A stretch of 57,790 nucleotides of DNA from IMG/VR virus record IMGVR_UViG_3300033149_006504, positions 1-57,790 of that record; one strand, written 5' to 3'. This document shows positions 1 through 9,400 of the stretch, in pieces. The translations under genes were made by a program, and so were the position numbers. Position 1 is the stretch's first letter. The number at the start of each line of letters is the position of its first letter. The DNA is from a virus. The notes beneath the pieces were generated by a model that made no database searches, was not told the DNA's origin, and worked only from the letters and a program-made list of their open reading frames with translations.

Positions 1-1
1 T

Positions 2-1456
2 TATCAGGCTGACCTTTTAGCAGATTTCAACGATTATCGATTTAATGTAATTCTCAAAGCCAGACAGCTTGGTATCTCAACTATTGCCGCTGGCTATGTT
101 GTTTGGTTGATGCTGTTTCATAGGGATAAAAATATCCTTGTTATGGCCACAAAATTTAAAACCGCTTCAAACTTGGTTAAAAAAGTTAAGGCGATTATGA
201 AAAATCTTCCAGAATGGATTATTATTTCAGAGATTTCAATAGACAATCGTTCATCATTCGAACTTTCCAATGGTTCCCAGATCCAGGCAGCCTCAACCTC
301 CGGCGATGCCGGCCGCTCAGAGGCTCTCTCTCTGTTGGTTATTGATGAGGCAGCCCATGTTGAAAACCTCGATGAATTGTGGGCGGGACTATACCCTACA
401 ATCTCAACAGGAGGTCGTGTTATCGCTTTGAGCACCCCCAACGGTGTGGGAAATTGGTTTCATAAAGTATATTCGGAAGCTGCAGAAGGCTCAAATGATT
501 TTCATCCCGTTAATTTACGGTGGGATAGTCACCCAGAAAGGGATCAGGCATGGTTTGATAAAGAAACCAGGAATATGTCAAGGAGGGAAATAGCACAGGA
601 ACTCGAATGCAACTTTAATACTTCGGGAGAATCTGTAATTCATCCGGAAGATATCGCCTGGATAGAGGAAATGGTATGTGATCCACAATACAGGACCGGA
701 TTCGATAGAAATATGTGGATTTGGGAAAAATACGAGCCAGACAACTCTTATTTGCTGGTAGCTGATGTTGCTAGAGGTGACGGCGCAGATTATTCTGTAT
801 TTCATATTCTAAAGCTGGAAACAATGGAGGTGGTAGCCGAATATCAGGGCAAGCCGAGCCTCGATATGTATGCAAATATTTTATTGCAGGCCGGTAAAGA
901 ATACGGAAATTGTCTTCTTGTTGTCGAAAATGTTGGCATTGGCATCTCTGTTTTGGAAAAACTCATTGATTTAGAATATCCAAATTTATATTACTCAATA
1001 AAGAGCACTCACGAGTTCGTGGATAGCTACCAGGGGGAAACAAACAGTTCGGCAGTACCTGGATTTACAACATCTTCCAGGACCAGACCACTAATTGTTG
1101 CAAAATTGGAAGAATTCATAAGAAACAAACTAATTAGGGTATATTCAGTTCGTTTTTCAAATGAGATGCGAACTTTTATTTGGCATAATGGCAAACCTCA
1201 AGCAATGAGGGGTTATAATGACGATTTGACAATGGCTCTAGCTATTGCATGCTGGGTTAAGGACACAGCACTGTCGATAAATAAGAAGGAATCAGATTAC
1301 AAAAAGGCTTGTTTAGGGTCAATAATAAAAGTTGATACAAAAATCAATACAACAATCCCAGGAATGCAAGGGTACGATAGAAAACAAGCTCTGGATGAGA
1401 AAATGTTTCAGGCAAAAGATGATTATAAAAAATATTCATGGTTAATAAAAGGATAG
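2..1456 (+). CDS. Terminase large subunit, gp17-like (5' end missing)
   Basis: ATPase-nuclease motor that packages DNA through the portal. The frame is open from the left edge, so the N-terminus is outside the window; 484 residues are visible. Counting from nt 2, the Walker A region is KARQLGIST (19-27). It has Ile where T4 gp17 has the P-loop Lys, and a Lys at the motif start, as in the lambda gpA-type variant. Walker B is LLVIDEA (about 111-117), followed by the coupling motif ALSTPNG. The C-terminal RNase H-like nuclease shows its acidic residues in LLVADVARGDG (Asp near 255), LLVVENVG (Glu near 309) and YNDDLTMAL. The portal gene starts 3 nt after the stop, the usual T4-like order. Identification is secure; the nuclease and ATPase centres look intact. 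Confidence 0.95.
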   Translation, partial: YQADLLADFNDYRFNVILKARQLGISTIAAGYVVWLMLFHRDKNILVMATKFKTASNLVKKVKAIMKNLPEWIIISEISIDNRSSFELSNGSQIQAASTSGDAGRSEALSLLVIDEAAHVENLDELWAGLYPTISTGGRVIALSTPNGVGNWFHKVYSEAAEGSNDFHPVNLRWDSHPERDQAWFDKETRNMSRREIAQELECNFNTSGESVIHPEDIAWIEEMVCDPQYRTGFDRNMWIWEKYEPDNSYLLVADVARGDGADYSVFHILKLETMEVVAEYQGKPSLDMYANILLQAGKEYGNCLLVVENVGIGISVLEKLIDLEYPNLYYSIKSTHEFVDSYQGETNSSAVPGFTTSSRTRPLIVAKLEEFIRNKLIRVYSVRFSNEMRTFIWHNGKPQAMRGYNDDLTMALAIACWVKDTALSINKKESDYKKACLGSIIKVDTKINTTIPGMQGYDRKQALDEKMFQAKDDYKKYSWLIKG

Positions 1457-1459
1457 AAA

Positions 1460-3388
1460 ATGGCAGATAGAAAAAACAACCCCTATAATCCCCAATCAGA
1501 ATTATTCAGGCGCCTCACTCGCTTGTTCTCTGGGCCAATCGTAAATTGGCGCACCCAGATGAATCGCAAAATACGAAGGACCTCATTAGACAAATATTCA
1601 ACACAGTTTAAGTCTGCATCTGGCCAGCAATTTAGAAAAGCAGAGTATAGCCCCTTTGATGTCATGCATTCTAAAATCCTGGCACAACAAAACAGGGCCG
1701 AGAGATATGTTGATTATGAACAAATGGAATACATGCCAGAAATTGCTTCAGCAATGGATATATATGCCGATGAGATGACAACTCACTCTGCTTTATCTCC
1801 GATGTTGAACATTGAGTGCACAAATGAAGAAATAAAGGCTGTCCTGTCCTCTTTATACGAAAATGTCCTAAACATTAACCACAACCTTTTTGGTTGGTGC
1901 CGTTCAATGTGTAAATATGGAGATTTTATTCTCTATATGGATATCGATGAGACGATCGGAGTTAAATCTGTTATCCCCATCCCTCTCAGAGAAGTTGAGC
2001 GAATGGAGGGCGAAGATCCCACCAATCCAAACTATATTCAATATCAATGGAATAGTGCCGGCATGACTTTCGAAAATTGGCAAGTCGCCCATTTCCGAGT
2101 ATTAGGAAACGATAAATACACTCCATATGGCACATCTGTTTTAGATCCAGCTCGCCGTATCTGGCGCCAGCTTGTTTTGATGGAAGACGCGATGATGGCA
2201 TATAGAATCGTCCGATCTTCCGAGAGAAGGGTATTCTACATTGATGTGGGAAATATTGCTCCTCAAGATGTCGAGACATTCGTTCAAAAAACAATTACAT
2301 CTATGAAGCGAAATCAGGTTGTCGATGCCACCACGGGCCGTGTAGACCTTCGCTATAACCCCCTCTCGGTCGAAGAAGATTATTTCATCCCAGTTCGTGG
2401 AGGAGAATCTTCAAAAATTGAAAATCTCCCCGGTGGCCAATTTACCGGAGATATTGACGATGTTAAATATCTCAGAGACAAGATGTTTGCAGCATTGAAA
2501 GTTCCCGCTTCATACCTTTCGGCCGGCGAAGAATCAGCTGAAGACAAAACAACACTCTCACAGAAAGATATGAGATTCGCCAGAACAATTCAGCGCCTTC
2601 AGCGCGCCGTCATTACCGAATTAGAAAAGATTGGTATTGTACACCTCTATACTTTGGGATTTCGCGGAGATGATTTGGTTAGTTTTCGATTAAGACTAAA
2701 CAACCCATCGAAAATCGCAGAAATACAAGAACTAGAGCACTGGAAAATAAAATTCGACATTGCAGGCGGAGCTACTGAGAATTTTTTCTCTCGTCGTTGG
2801 ATAGCACAAAACATTTTCAGCCTCTCTGAAGAAGAATTTGTGCGCAATCAGAGAGAAATGTATCATGATAGAAAATATGAGGCAGAGTTAAATGCGACTG
2901 CAGAGGTAGCCGGCGAACAAGCCGCTGCCGATTTCGGTGGTAATTTGGGATCAGCTGACGAATTAGACCTGGGAGGAGAAGGCCCGCTGGACTTAGAAGA
3001 CCTCGGCGCCGAAACAGAAGCAGATGAGGAAATCGAAGGTTCGCTACTGGCAGCCCCCGCAAATAGGAACGATAGAAATCAAAAATATACTCAAAATTCT
3101 GTTTCCCGAAAGGCAAAAGGTAAGTCATATGTTTCGAAAAAATTGCGAGGTGGTGACTCCCGGTCAGGCCGCCAGCAAAATTATTTAGGAATCGCAATAC
3201 CGAAGCCAAAAGATATTTTACCGGGTTCATCTGACTTTAGGAGTCTTTCACGGGGTATTTACGAGGTCGAGCAACCTACTTATCCCGGTGGAGACGAAAT
3301 TTCTCTTTTTGAGAATAGTCTGAGAGTCCATAAGTTAATTCAAGAATTGGAATATTCGGAGAACCAACCAGATGAAAATGAAACATAA
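1460..3388 (+). CDS. Portal protein, gp20-like
   Basis: Forms the dodecameric vertex ring through which DNA enters and to which the neck attaches. At 642 residues it is somewhat longer than T4 gp20 (524). The family pattern is visible: an N-terminal part containing YEQMEYMPEIASAMDIYADE, a central stretch with VAHFRVLGNDKYTPYG and RRIWRQLVLMEDAMMAYRI, and a stem/crown part with LRDKMFAALKVPASYL and DKTTLSQKDMRFARTIQRLQ. The last 130 or so residues are acidic and then basic and low in complexity, an extension beyond the core fold. It lies directly after the terminase, and its 3' end overlaps the next gene by 17 nt, suggesting coupled translation. Confidence 0.93.
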   Translation: MADRKNNPYNPQSELFRRLTRLFSGPIVNWRTQMNRKIRRTSLDKYSTQFKSASGQQFRKAEYSPFDVMHSKILAQQNRAERYVDYEQMEYMPEIASAMDIYADEMTTHSALSPMLNIECTNEEIKAVLSSLYENVLNINHNLFGWCRSMCKYGDFILYMDIDETIGVKSVIPIPLREVERMEGEDPTNPNYIQYQWNSAGMTFENWQVAHFRVLGNDKYTPYGTSVLDPARRIWRQLVLMEDAMMAYRIVRSSERRVFYIDVGNIAPQDVETFVQKTITSMKRNQVVDATTGRVDLRYNPLSVEEDYFIPVRGGESSKIENLPGGQFTGDIDDVKYLRDKMFAALKVPASYLSAGEESAEDKTTLSQKDMRFARTIQRLQRAVITELEKIGIVHLYTLGFRGDDLVSFRLRLNNPSKIAEIQELEHWKIKFDIAGGATENFFSRRWIAQNIFSLSEEEFVRNQREMYHDRKYEAELNATAEVAGEQAAADFGGNLGSADELDLGGEGPLDLEDLGAETEADEEIEGSLLAAPANRNDRNQKYTQNSVSRKAKGKSYVSKKLRGGDSRSGRQQNYLGIAIPKPKDILPGSSDFRSLSRGIYEVEQPTYPGGDEISLFENSLRVHKLIQELEYSENQPDENET

Positions 3389-4190
3389 TAAAAAACGAAA
3401 TACCGCTTTTATATACGAAGCGATTATAAGGGAGTTGGCGAAAGCCATGGTGGAAAATAATAGACAGAAACAAACAACTATTGTTAGCTTGATTAAAGGC
3501 CATTTCAAGGGCAGTTCTGCTTTAGCAAAAGATTTGGATTTATATAAGTCTATTTTGGAGACCAACGGCGTTGACAAATATACTGCCGAAAAGGTTATTT
3601 TTCAATCTCGAACGATAAAAGGCGGTATAAACCACCGACAATTATTTGAAGAACAGACAAAAGTTATCAATAAGATTAATAAATCTATTTCTCCAGATGT
3701 ATTTTCGAATTTTATTCCCAACTACAAGGATCTGGCTACTATTTTTCAAATATTTAATCCAAAGACCAAAATGAGACAGAGGGTTCTCTTAGAGGGGGAA
3801 ATTATCGAAAAGATGATCTCCGAATCCGCACGAGAAGAAGAACTATTAAAGCCAATTGATAAGCTGACCTATAAGACTTTCGTTAAAAAATTCAATGAAA
3901 AATATTCAAATTCCCTTTTGTCCGAACAGCGCAACTTGTTAAAACATTATATTTCCTCTTTTGCTGATAACGGAATAGATTTAAAAATATACTTAAATGA
4001 AGAGATTCCTAGATTGATAGAACATATGAAAAAATCTTTGGAATTAAAAGAGGTCAGAGAAGATACAGAAATGGAGAGCAAGACACAAAAGGTTATTAAT
4101 ATCCTGGAGAGTACCTCTAAACGTCAAGTTGATAATAAATTTATTCACGAAATATTAAAAATCCAGGATTTGGTTAAGGAATTTAATTAA
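3372..4190 (+). CDS. Unknown protein between portal and prohead protease
   Basis: A 272-residue, lysine- and glutamate-rich, mostly helical protein starting with MKMKHNKKRN and lacking signal or membrane segments. It overlaps the portal gene by 17 nt, and its TAA overlaps the next ATG by one base, so it belongs to the head-assembly operon. I do not recognise a family. The charged helical composition and position would fit a prohead core or assembly factor, but nothing in the sequence proves this. An in-frame ATG two codons downstream (3378) is an alternative start. Confidence 0.8.
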   Translation: MKMKHNKKRNTAFIYEAIIRELAKAMVENNRQKQTTIVSLIKGHFKGSSALAKDLDLYKSILETNGVDKYTAEKVIFQSRTIKGGINHRQLFEEQTKVINKINKSISPDVFSNFIPNYKDLATIFQIFNPKTKMRQRVLLEGEIIEKMISESAREEELLKPIDKLTYKTFVKKFNEKYSNSLLSEQRNLLKHYISSFADNGIDLKIYLNEEIPRLIEHMKKSLELKEVREDTEMESKTQKVINILESTSKRQVDNKFIHEILKIQDLVKEFN

Positions 4191-4738
4191 TGGGAATCTT
4201 AGTCAAATTCGGAAAGGGAGATACCGTACAAACAGTCTCTTTGGAATTAAAAGCGCGAAAGTCACTAGACGGAAACATCATGATTTTTGATCATCAGGAA
4301 ATAGATATTGTCATAATGCCAAAAAAGAGTAAAATTGTAACTTTTGCAAAAAATGACTTTTCAGAAACTGTTTATGGTGCCCAAAATAGAATGTTCGAGT
4401 TTCTGAAGCGAAAAGGTGTTGTGAATTACGACACGATTCGGGGCGGAAATGTTTATGGTTCACTTGAGGGAACAATCCCCACTCCTCAAGATGAAAATGT
4501 AAATTCGATTGATCATGCTATTTATGGAATTTATAAATTCTTAAAAGAAGAAACCCCATATTATAATTATATTAATGATTATGAAGAGATGCTTGAAGAT
4601 TATTTCACCAAGCCGACAGAAGAAGACTCGACAGCCCTCGGCGCTGTCCCCCAATCCACGGAAAAAGGTTCAGTAAGGCCCGGATACTCATACCAACCAT
4701 ACTGGATGAGTTACATGCTCGAAGGAAAAGAAAAATGA
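4190..4738 (+). CDS. Unknown protein, head-gene cluster
   Basis: A 182-residue soluble protein with a beta-rich N-terminal half (residues 1-60, alternating hydrophobic strands around IDIVIMPKKSKIVTF) and a Tyr/Glu-rich second half containing GGNVYGSLEG and YYNYINDYEEMLEDYF. It overlaps the preceding gene by 1 nt and the next by 4 nt (ATGA), so it is translationally coupled to both neighbours. No family was recognised. Its place between portal and protease suggests a head-maturation role, by context only. Confidence 0.75.
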   Translation: MGILVKFGKGDTVQTVSLELKARKSLDGNIMIFDHQEIDIVIMPKKSKIVTFAKNDFSETVYGAQNRMFEFLKRKGVVNYDTIRGGNVYGSLEGTIPTPQDENVNSIDHAIYGIYKFLKEETPYYNYINDYEEMLEDYFTKPTEEDSTALGAVPQSTEKGSVRPGYSYQPYWMSYMLEGKEK

Positions 4739-4968
4739 AAACTAACAAATCACAGTTGAGAAGGCTTATTGAAGAGGAGATCAAATTGATTTCAGAAACC
4801 GGATCCCGCAACCCGATGTACCTCCAAGCGAAACGACTCGTAGGACTCGACCATGCTAAAGCGGCCGCTAAAAATTTGCAAATGGCCATCGAAACGGAAT
4901 TCTTCGATCCAATTGAACACAAAAAGACCTTACTTACATTAATCGACTTAGTCTTAAAATTAGAATAA
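4735..4968 (+). CDS. Small helical protein with MKxxKSQLRRLIEEE N-terminus
   Basis: A 77-residue protein that begins MKTNKSQLRRLIEEEIKLI, a charged amphipathic helix also seen in other small proteins of this window (starts at 5957 and 53095) and, from memory, in many marine phage proteins. The remainder is helical, with no catalytic motif. It is coupled to the upstream gene through an ATGA overlap. Function unknown. The shared N-terminal helix may be a docking or head-targeting tag, which is inference. Confidence 0.75.
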   Translation: MKTNKSQLRRLIEEEIKLISETGSRNPMYLQAKRLVGLDHAKAAAKNLQMAIETEFFDPIEHKKTLLTLIDLVLKLE

Positions 4969-4973
4969 TAGAA

Positions 4974-5267
4974 TTGCCTCTCCTCTATTTTGTTTTAACA
5001 GCCTATGGTCTAACTCAGTTGATCTGCTATGCCAAGATTTTTAATAAAATCCGACCAAGTGGTCATTTTTGGACATGTCCAATGTGCATAGGATTTTGGG
5101 TGGGGATACTTTTATGTGGCATAAACCCATGGACAGAACTATTTATATTTGAATTAACCGCTGTAAATCTATTTATTTGTGGATGCATAAGTTCTGGTAC
5201 TTCATATGTATTGAACATGCTTTTTGGAGACCGGGGTATTAACCTCGTCATAAGGGAGAAAAAATAA
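4974..5267 (+). CDS. Small membrane protein, DUF1360-like
   Basis: A 97-residue hydrophobic protein with about three membrane segments (near residues 2-20, 35-52 and 55-80) and the motif WTCPMCIGFWVG, which resembles the CPxCxGFW signature of phage DUF1360 proteins. The predicted start is TTG at 4974; no ATG is available near the N-terminus and the ribosome site is weak. It would sit in the host inner membrane; function unknown. The reading frame is the same as that of the prohead protease downstream, separated by TAA at 5265 and 25 sense codons. An ACTATTTATAT stretch at 5138-5148 inside the gene resembles the late-promoter motif. Confidence 0.7.
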   Translation: MPLLYFVLTAYGLTQLICYAKIFNKIRPSGHFWTCPMCIGFWVGILLCGINPWTELFIFELTAVNLFICGCISSGTSYVLNMLFGDRGINLVIREKK

Positions 5268-5342
5268 TGTTTAGAAGGTGGATGCTACGAGGGGTTCGAC
5301 GCTGTAAAAACGGTTGTTGACCACTTTAAAAAGGATAATAAA

Positions 5343-5960
5343 ATGAGTAAAGTTTTACTACGAGAATACTATGCCCTCTGTGAGGGCGGCACCTGTCAAG
5401 ATTTGTTAACAGAGGCTGAGAAAATAGATATACAGAAGAACGGATCCCTGTATTTAACGGGTTTGATGCAATGTGCCGCCAAACCAAACGGAAATATGAG
5501 AATATATCCAGAAAATATTTTAGCTCGTGAGGTCCAAAATTATAAAAAATTAGTTAATGAAAATCGTGCTCTTGGCGAACTGGATCATCCGGATGATTCA
5601 GTCATCAATTTAAAGAATGCTTCGCATATTGTAACAAACATCTGGATGGAAGGTCCAGAAGTTAAGGGTACTGTCAGGGTACTTAATACACCATCGGGAA
5701 AAATCCTTCGCTCTTTAGTCGAAGGCGGCTGCCAGCTGGGCATCTCGTCTCGTGGCCTCGGCTCTGTCCGGGAAATGTCTGATGGGTGTGTCGCAGTGGA
5801 AGATGATTTCCAGCTTATTTGTTTTGATTTCGTCTCCGAGCCATCAACACCAAATGCATTTATGAACTTGCAGGAAGGCAAGAAATATAAAGAGCCAAAC
5901 ATTTTTACCAAGGCCGATAGAATTAATCGAGCCTTGAATAATATCTTGGGTGATAAATGA
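5343..5960 (+). CDS. Prohead maturation protease, gp21-like
   Basis: Serine protease of the herpesvirus-assemblin/T4 gp21 type that processes the prohead scaffold and capsid protein before packaging. The 205 residues match the family length. The putative catalytic His is in ALGELDHPDD (near residue 80) and the nucleophilic Ser in LGISSRGLGSV (near residue 138). The C-terminal SEPSTPNAF stretch is also typical. It lies between the portal and the capsid genes, and the next gene overlaps its end by 4 nt. Substrates here are expected to be the scaffold at 12130, the capsid protein at 13163 and any packaged internal proteins. Confidence 0.9.
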   Translation: MSKVLLREYYALCEGGTCQDLLTEAEKIDIQKNGSLYLTGLMQCAAKPNGNMRIYPENILAREVQNYKKLVNENRALGELDHPDDSVINLKNASHIVTNIWMEGPEVKGTVRVLNTPSGKILRSLVEGGCQLGISSRGLGSVREMSDGCVAVEDDFQLICFDFVSEPSTPNAFMNLQEGKKYKEPNIFTKADRINRALNNILGDK

Positions 5961-6382
5961 AAAAAAATGAATTACAAAAAATCTTAAAACCCCTCATCAA
6001 AGAATGTATCAAAGAAGTAATCTTTGAAGATGGTGTCCTGTCTGGAATAATCTCCGAGGTTGTCCAAGGAATAGGCCAACAAAGAATCGTTGAAACCGTT
6101 GAATCAAAACGGCCAGAGCCTGACTTCTCAAGAAGCCAGCGCATCGAACTCCAAGAAGAATCGAGACTTCAAATGGAAGAAAAAAAGAGAAAATTAGAAG
6201 AGTCAATGGGCGGCGGCTTCAAAGGAATTTTTGAAAATGTAGACCCAATTTCGAATGGTGGTTCAACAAGAGAATCCAAAACAAAAGGCCCGCTTTCAGC
6301 ATATGCACCAAACGATGCTGGTGTGGATATTTCCGCCATAATGTCTTTGGGTGGAGCGAAAATATGGAAAAATATGAGCTAG
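5957..6382 (+). CDS. Unknown head-cluster protein with N-terminal amphipathic helix
   Basis: A 141-residue protein translationally coupled to the protease (ATGA overlap). It starts MKKNELQKILKPLIKECIKE, the same kind of charged amphipathic helix found at the start of the proteins at 4735 and 53095. The middle (about residues 50-85) is a Glu/Arg-rich helix likely to form a coiled coil, and the C-terminus is Gly/Ser-rich. No family was recognised. Coupling to the protease and the coiled coil suggest a prohead core component, unproven. Confidence 0.72.
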   Translation: MKKNELQKILKPLIKECIKEVIFEDGVLSGIISEVVQGIGQQRIVETVESKRPEPDFSRSQRIELQEESRLQMEEKKRKLEESMGGGFKGIFENVDPISNGGSTRESKTKGPLSAYAPNDAGVDISAIMSLGGAKIWKNMS

Positions 6383-6459
6383 TTTTTACATCCACTCGTG
6401 GCAAGAGTCTTTAATATTCCGCATCTGCTGATATAAAAAGCAAAAAAACACATTTGAGA

Positions 6460-6471
6460 TAGTATTTATAT
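6460..6471 (+). promoter_or_regulatory. Candidate late promoter (variant)
   Basis: AGTATTTATAT, one mismatch from the ACTATTTAT motif repeated before other structural genes, lies about 20 nt before the ATG at 6491. A GGAAGAGGG ribosome-binding stretch follows. It is in the only sizeable gap between the head cluster and the fibre genes. Confidence 0.5.
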
Positions 6472-6490
6472 GGAAGAGGGTTCCTGAATA

Positions 6491-9400
6491 ATGTCAAGGT
6501 TTAGACCGAGCAGAAATTATGTTAGTGGTAAGGTTGTATTCGATGGTGGACCAGTTGACATAACCGGAGACCTTGTAGTTTCGGGCACGATTACAGCAAA
6601 TCAATATAACGTAAATGTTGTCAATACCAATGTCAGCCACATAGACATGGATGGTTCTACAAAATTTGGTGATACTCCGGACGATACTCATCAATTTACA
6701 GGGTCCGTATTTATTAATGGCCCGATCTCCGCCAGCTCGTTTGTGGGTCCGATCTCCGCCACCCCCGCAGGGGCGGATACCCAAGTCCAGTATAATGATG
6801 CTGGCTCATTCGGCGCCGACACAGATTTTGTTTGGAATAAAACAACGAATACACTGACGGTCACAGGTGATATTACTGCTTCGGCAAATATTTCCGGCAC
6901 ATTCTTTTATGGAGACGGCTCCAACTTAACAAATCTGCCAGAAGGCACACCGGCAGGATTAGATACACAAATACAATTTAACAATGCAGGCACTTTTGGC
7001 GCCACAGCGGACTTGACTTGGGATGGCACAAATCTGTCTTCTTCAACCATCGTCCCGAATGCAACAACAACATATGATTTGGGATCCACAGATTTAAGCT
7101 GGAATACTCTCTATACTGACAGTGTTATTGGAGACCTACAGGGTGCAGTACTATTTGATGCCCGTAACGACGAAGGGGATGCGATATCTAAAGGTCAGGC
7201 AGTTTATATAAATGGTATATCCGGCCAAACACCGACTGTCGCACTGGCTGCATGTGATGATCCGAATAAAATGCCAGCTTTTGGTTTGGCTGCCACCGAT
7301 GCCGCTGACTCTGCCACAGTTCAAATCGTAACATTTGGAAGTATTTCCAACCTTAACCTTACAGCTTTATATGGGCAGGTATTTACAGAAGGAGACACTG
7401 TTTACATCCAGACGGGTTCTGGTGGAACTTCTGGGAGTTTAACACCCCTTGTTCCCACTGGATCAGACCATCTGATACAAAATTTAGGAATAATAGTTAG
7501 AGACGGCGGCGGCGGCGATGGGCAGATTAAAGTCGGTGGTGCCGGCAGAACAAATGCGACTCCGAATTTAGACAAGGGCTATCTATTTATAGGCAATGAT
7601 TCCGACCAATCAGTTCAAGATAACACACTATTTGTCTCTTCGTCTGCCGGAAAGGTTGGTATCAACAATCTAAATCCAACACATACCTTAACAGTATCTG
7701 GCGATTTCAGTGCCTCTCTTAATGTCTCTGCTTCTGCCTTTTATGGTGATGGGTCAAATTTAACCGGTATAGAAGTACCCCTTTTGGTTGGAAACTCCCT
7801 TTTTGTTGATGGCATTAATGGAAATGATGGCACTGGAACTAGGGGCGACAAATCACAACCGTATTTGACGATATCCTCGGCAATTGCAGCTTCAATCGCG
7901 GGCGATGCAATTTATGTCACTCCAGGGGACTATCCTGAAACCTCTTTGGCAATACCCGCAGGCCGAGCCTTATTTTCGCAGGGAGGCTATGCACAAACCT
8001 CTATCGGCATAACATCCTCGGCCACGGATATTATCACAACAGTTGACGATACTTGGATCGAGGGATTCACTGTCCATGTTCCAACCGGCTCTTCAAATGC
8101 GGGCATCCGCTATACCGGTACCGGTGGAACTATGCAGGCTTACTCCATGGCTTTTTCTGGCGATGGGGCTAGTGGGCAAGGGGATGGTTTCGTAAAAACT
8201 GGGACAGGCAAGGTAATTGGATCCGAAATTAGATTGGTTAAAGGCGGATTGAGTTCCATTATCAGGGTAGATCAGGGAGTCATGGCATTTGAATCGATTC
8301 ATGTTCCGTCCGCCTCTGGTGATATCACAAATGTCGCCCTTGCCGAAGGTACAGGGCGCGCCCAATTAATCAATTTTAACGCCGGGAATTCAAATGTTGT
8401 CAATGCAATGACCGTTTCTGGTTCCGCTACTGCAATTTGTCTAAGTGTAAATTGGTTTAATATCCAAAATGGGCTTAATATCCAGCAAGATGGGGTGAAT
8501 GTGGAGATAAATGGCGGAAAGATCCAACCTTCCGCATATGCTGTCACAATGAATAACTCTGTAACCTATACCAGTGCTTCGGTCATCTCTCTAACAAATA
8601 TCAATTCCCACCCCGATTTCAATTTTCCTCCGTCTGCTCTCAATGCTCAATTCGAGATAACATTTGCAACTACCTCAAATACTGATCATGATGCTGCCGA
8701 GAATTTATTTGGCACCGATTTCGTCGTAGGATTCCCAGAAAAAGGATCCGCAATGGCCATTGGCAACGGATCTTCATATGCTTCTGGGATAAAAGTATAT
8801 ACCAGTGACGGAACAGATACTACAACAACAACTGGATCTTTGATTGATGTCACAACTTCGGCATCTTCGATTGTTGGTTCGCCATTTACTTTTCAGGGAG
8901 GATCACCCGATCATTGCATATATTTTGGTTCGACAAGAAAGGATGTAGATTCAAATCCACTTAAATATTATGGGATCAATGTTGATACATCCGTTGGTTC
9001 GTTGACTGGTGCCTATGTATACGAGATCTGGAACGGGTCGGCATGGTCCGATATAGATTATCAATGCACTTCTGTGGATGCTGGCTATCGGTATGCCAAC
9101 AACCCATTTATGCGAACAGATAGCGAGGAATTCATCAGATTTGGACTCGACGACGATACAACCTGGGCTATTTCTACGATCGGTGGCGATGCCGCATACT
9201 GGACCCGCTGTAGGATAGTTACCTCTGCTAGTCTACCACAGTTTGAAAAATGGTGGGTGACCCCAACACACCTTTCTATTAGTGAAGCTGGTGTGAGACA
9301 GTCACACGGTGGTGCTATCTGGCAGGTGGAACTTGGTGCTTCCGGAAATGTTTTTGGTGAATCTGGCGGAGTCGTCGGGGCTAATATCCCTGTCGGGTCA

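Noticed and set aside
5138-5148. ACTATTTATAT inside the small membrane protein gene as a late promoter for the protease
   Set aside because: It matches the motif but is 195 nt from the protease start and within coding sequence; chance in an AT-rich, Phe/Ile-coding stretch is as likely.
5268-5321. 17-codon ORF MFRRWMLRG... before the protease
   Set aside because: Too short, no ribosome site, and overlaps the more protein-like frame reported as a finding.
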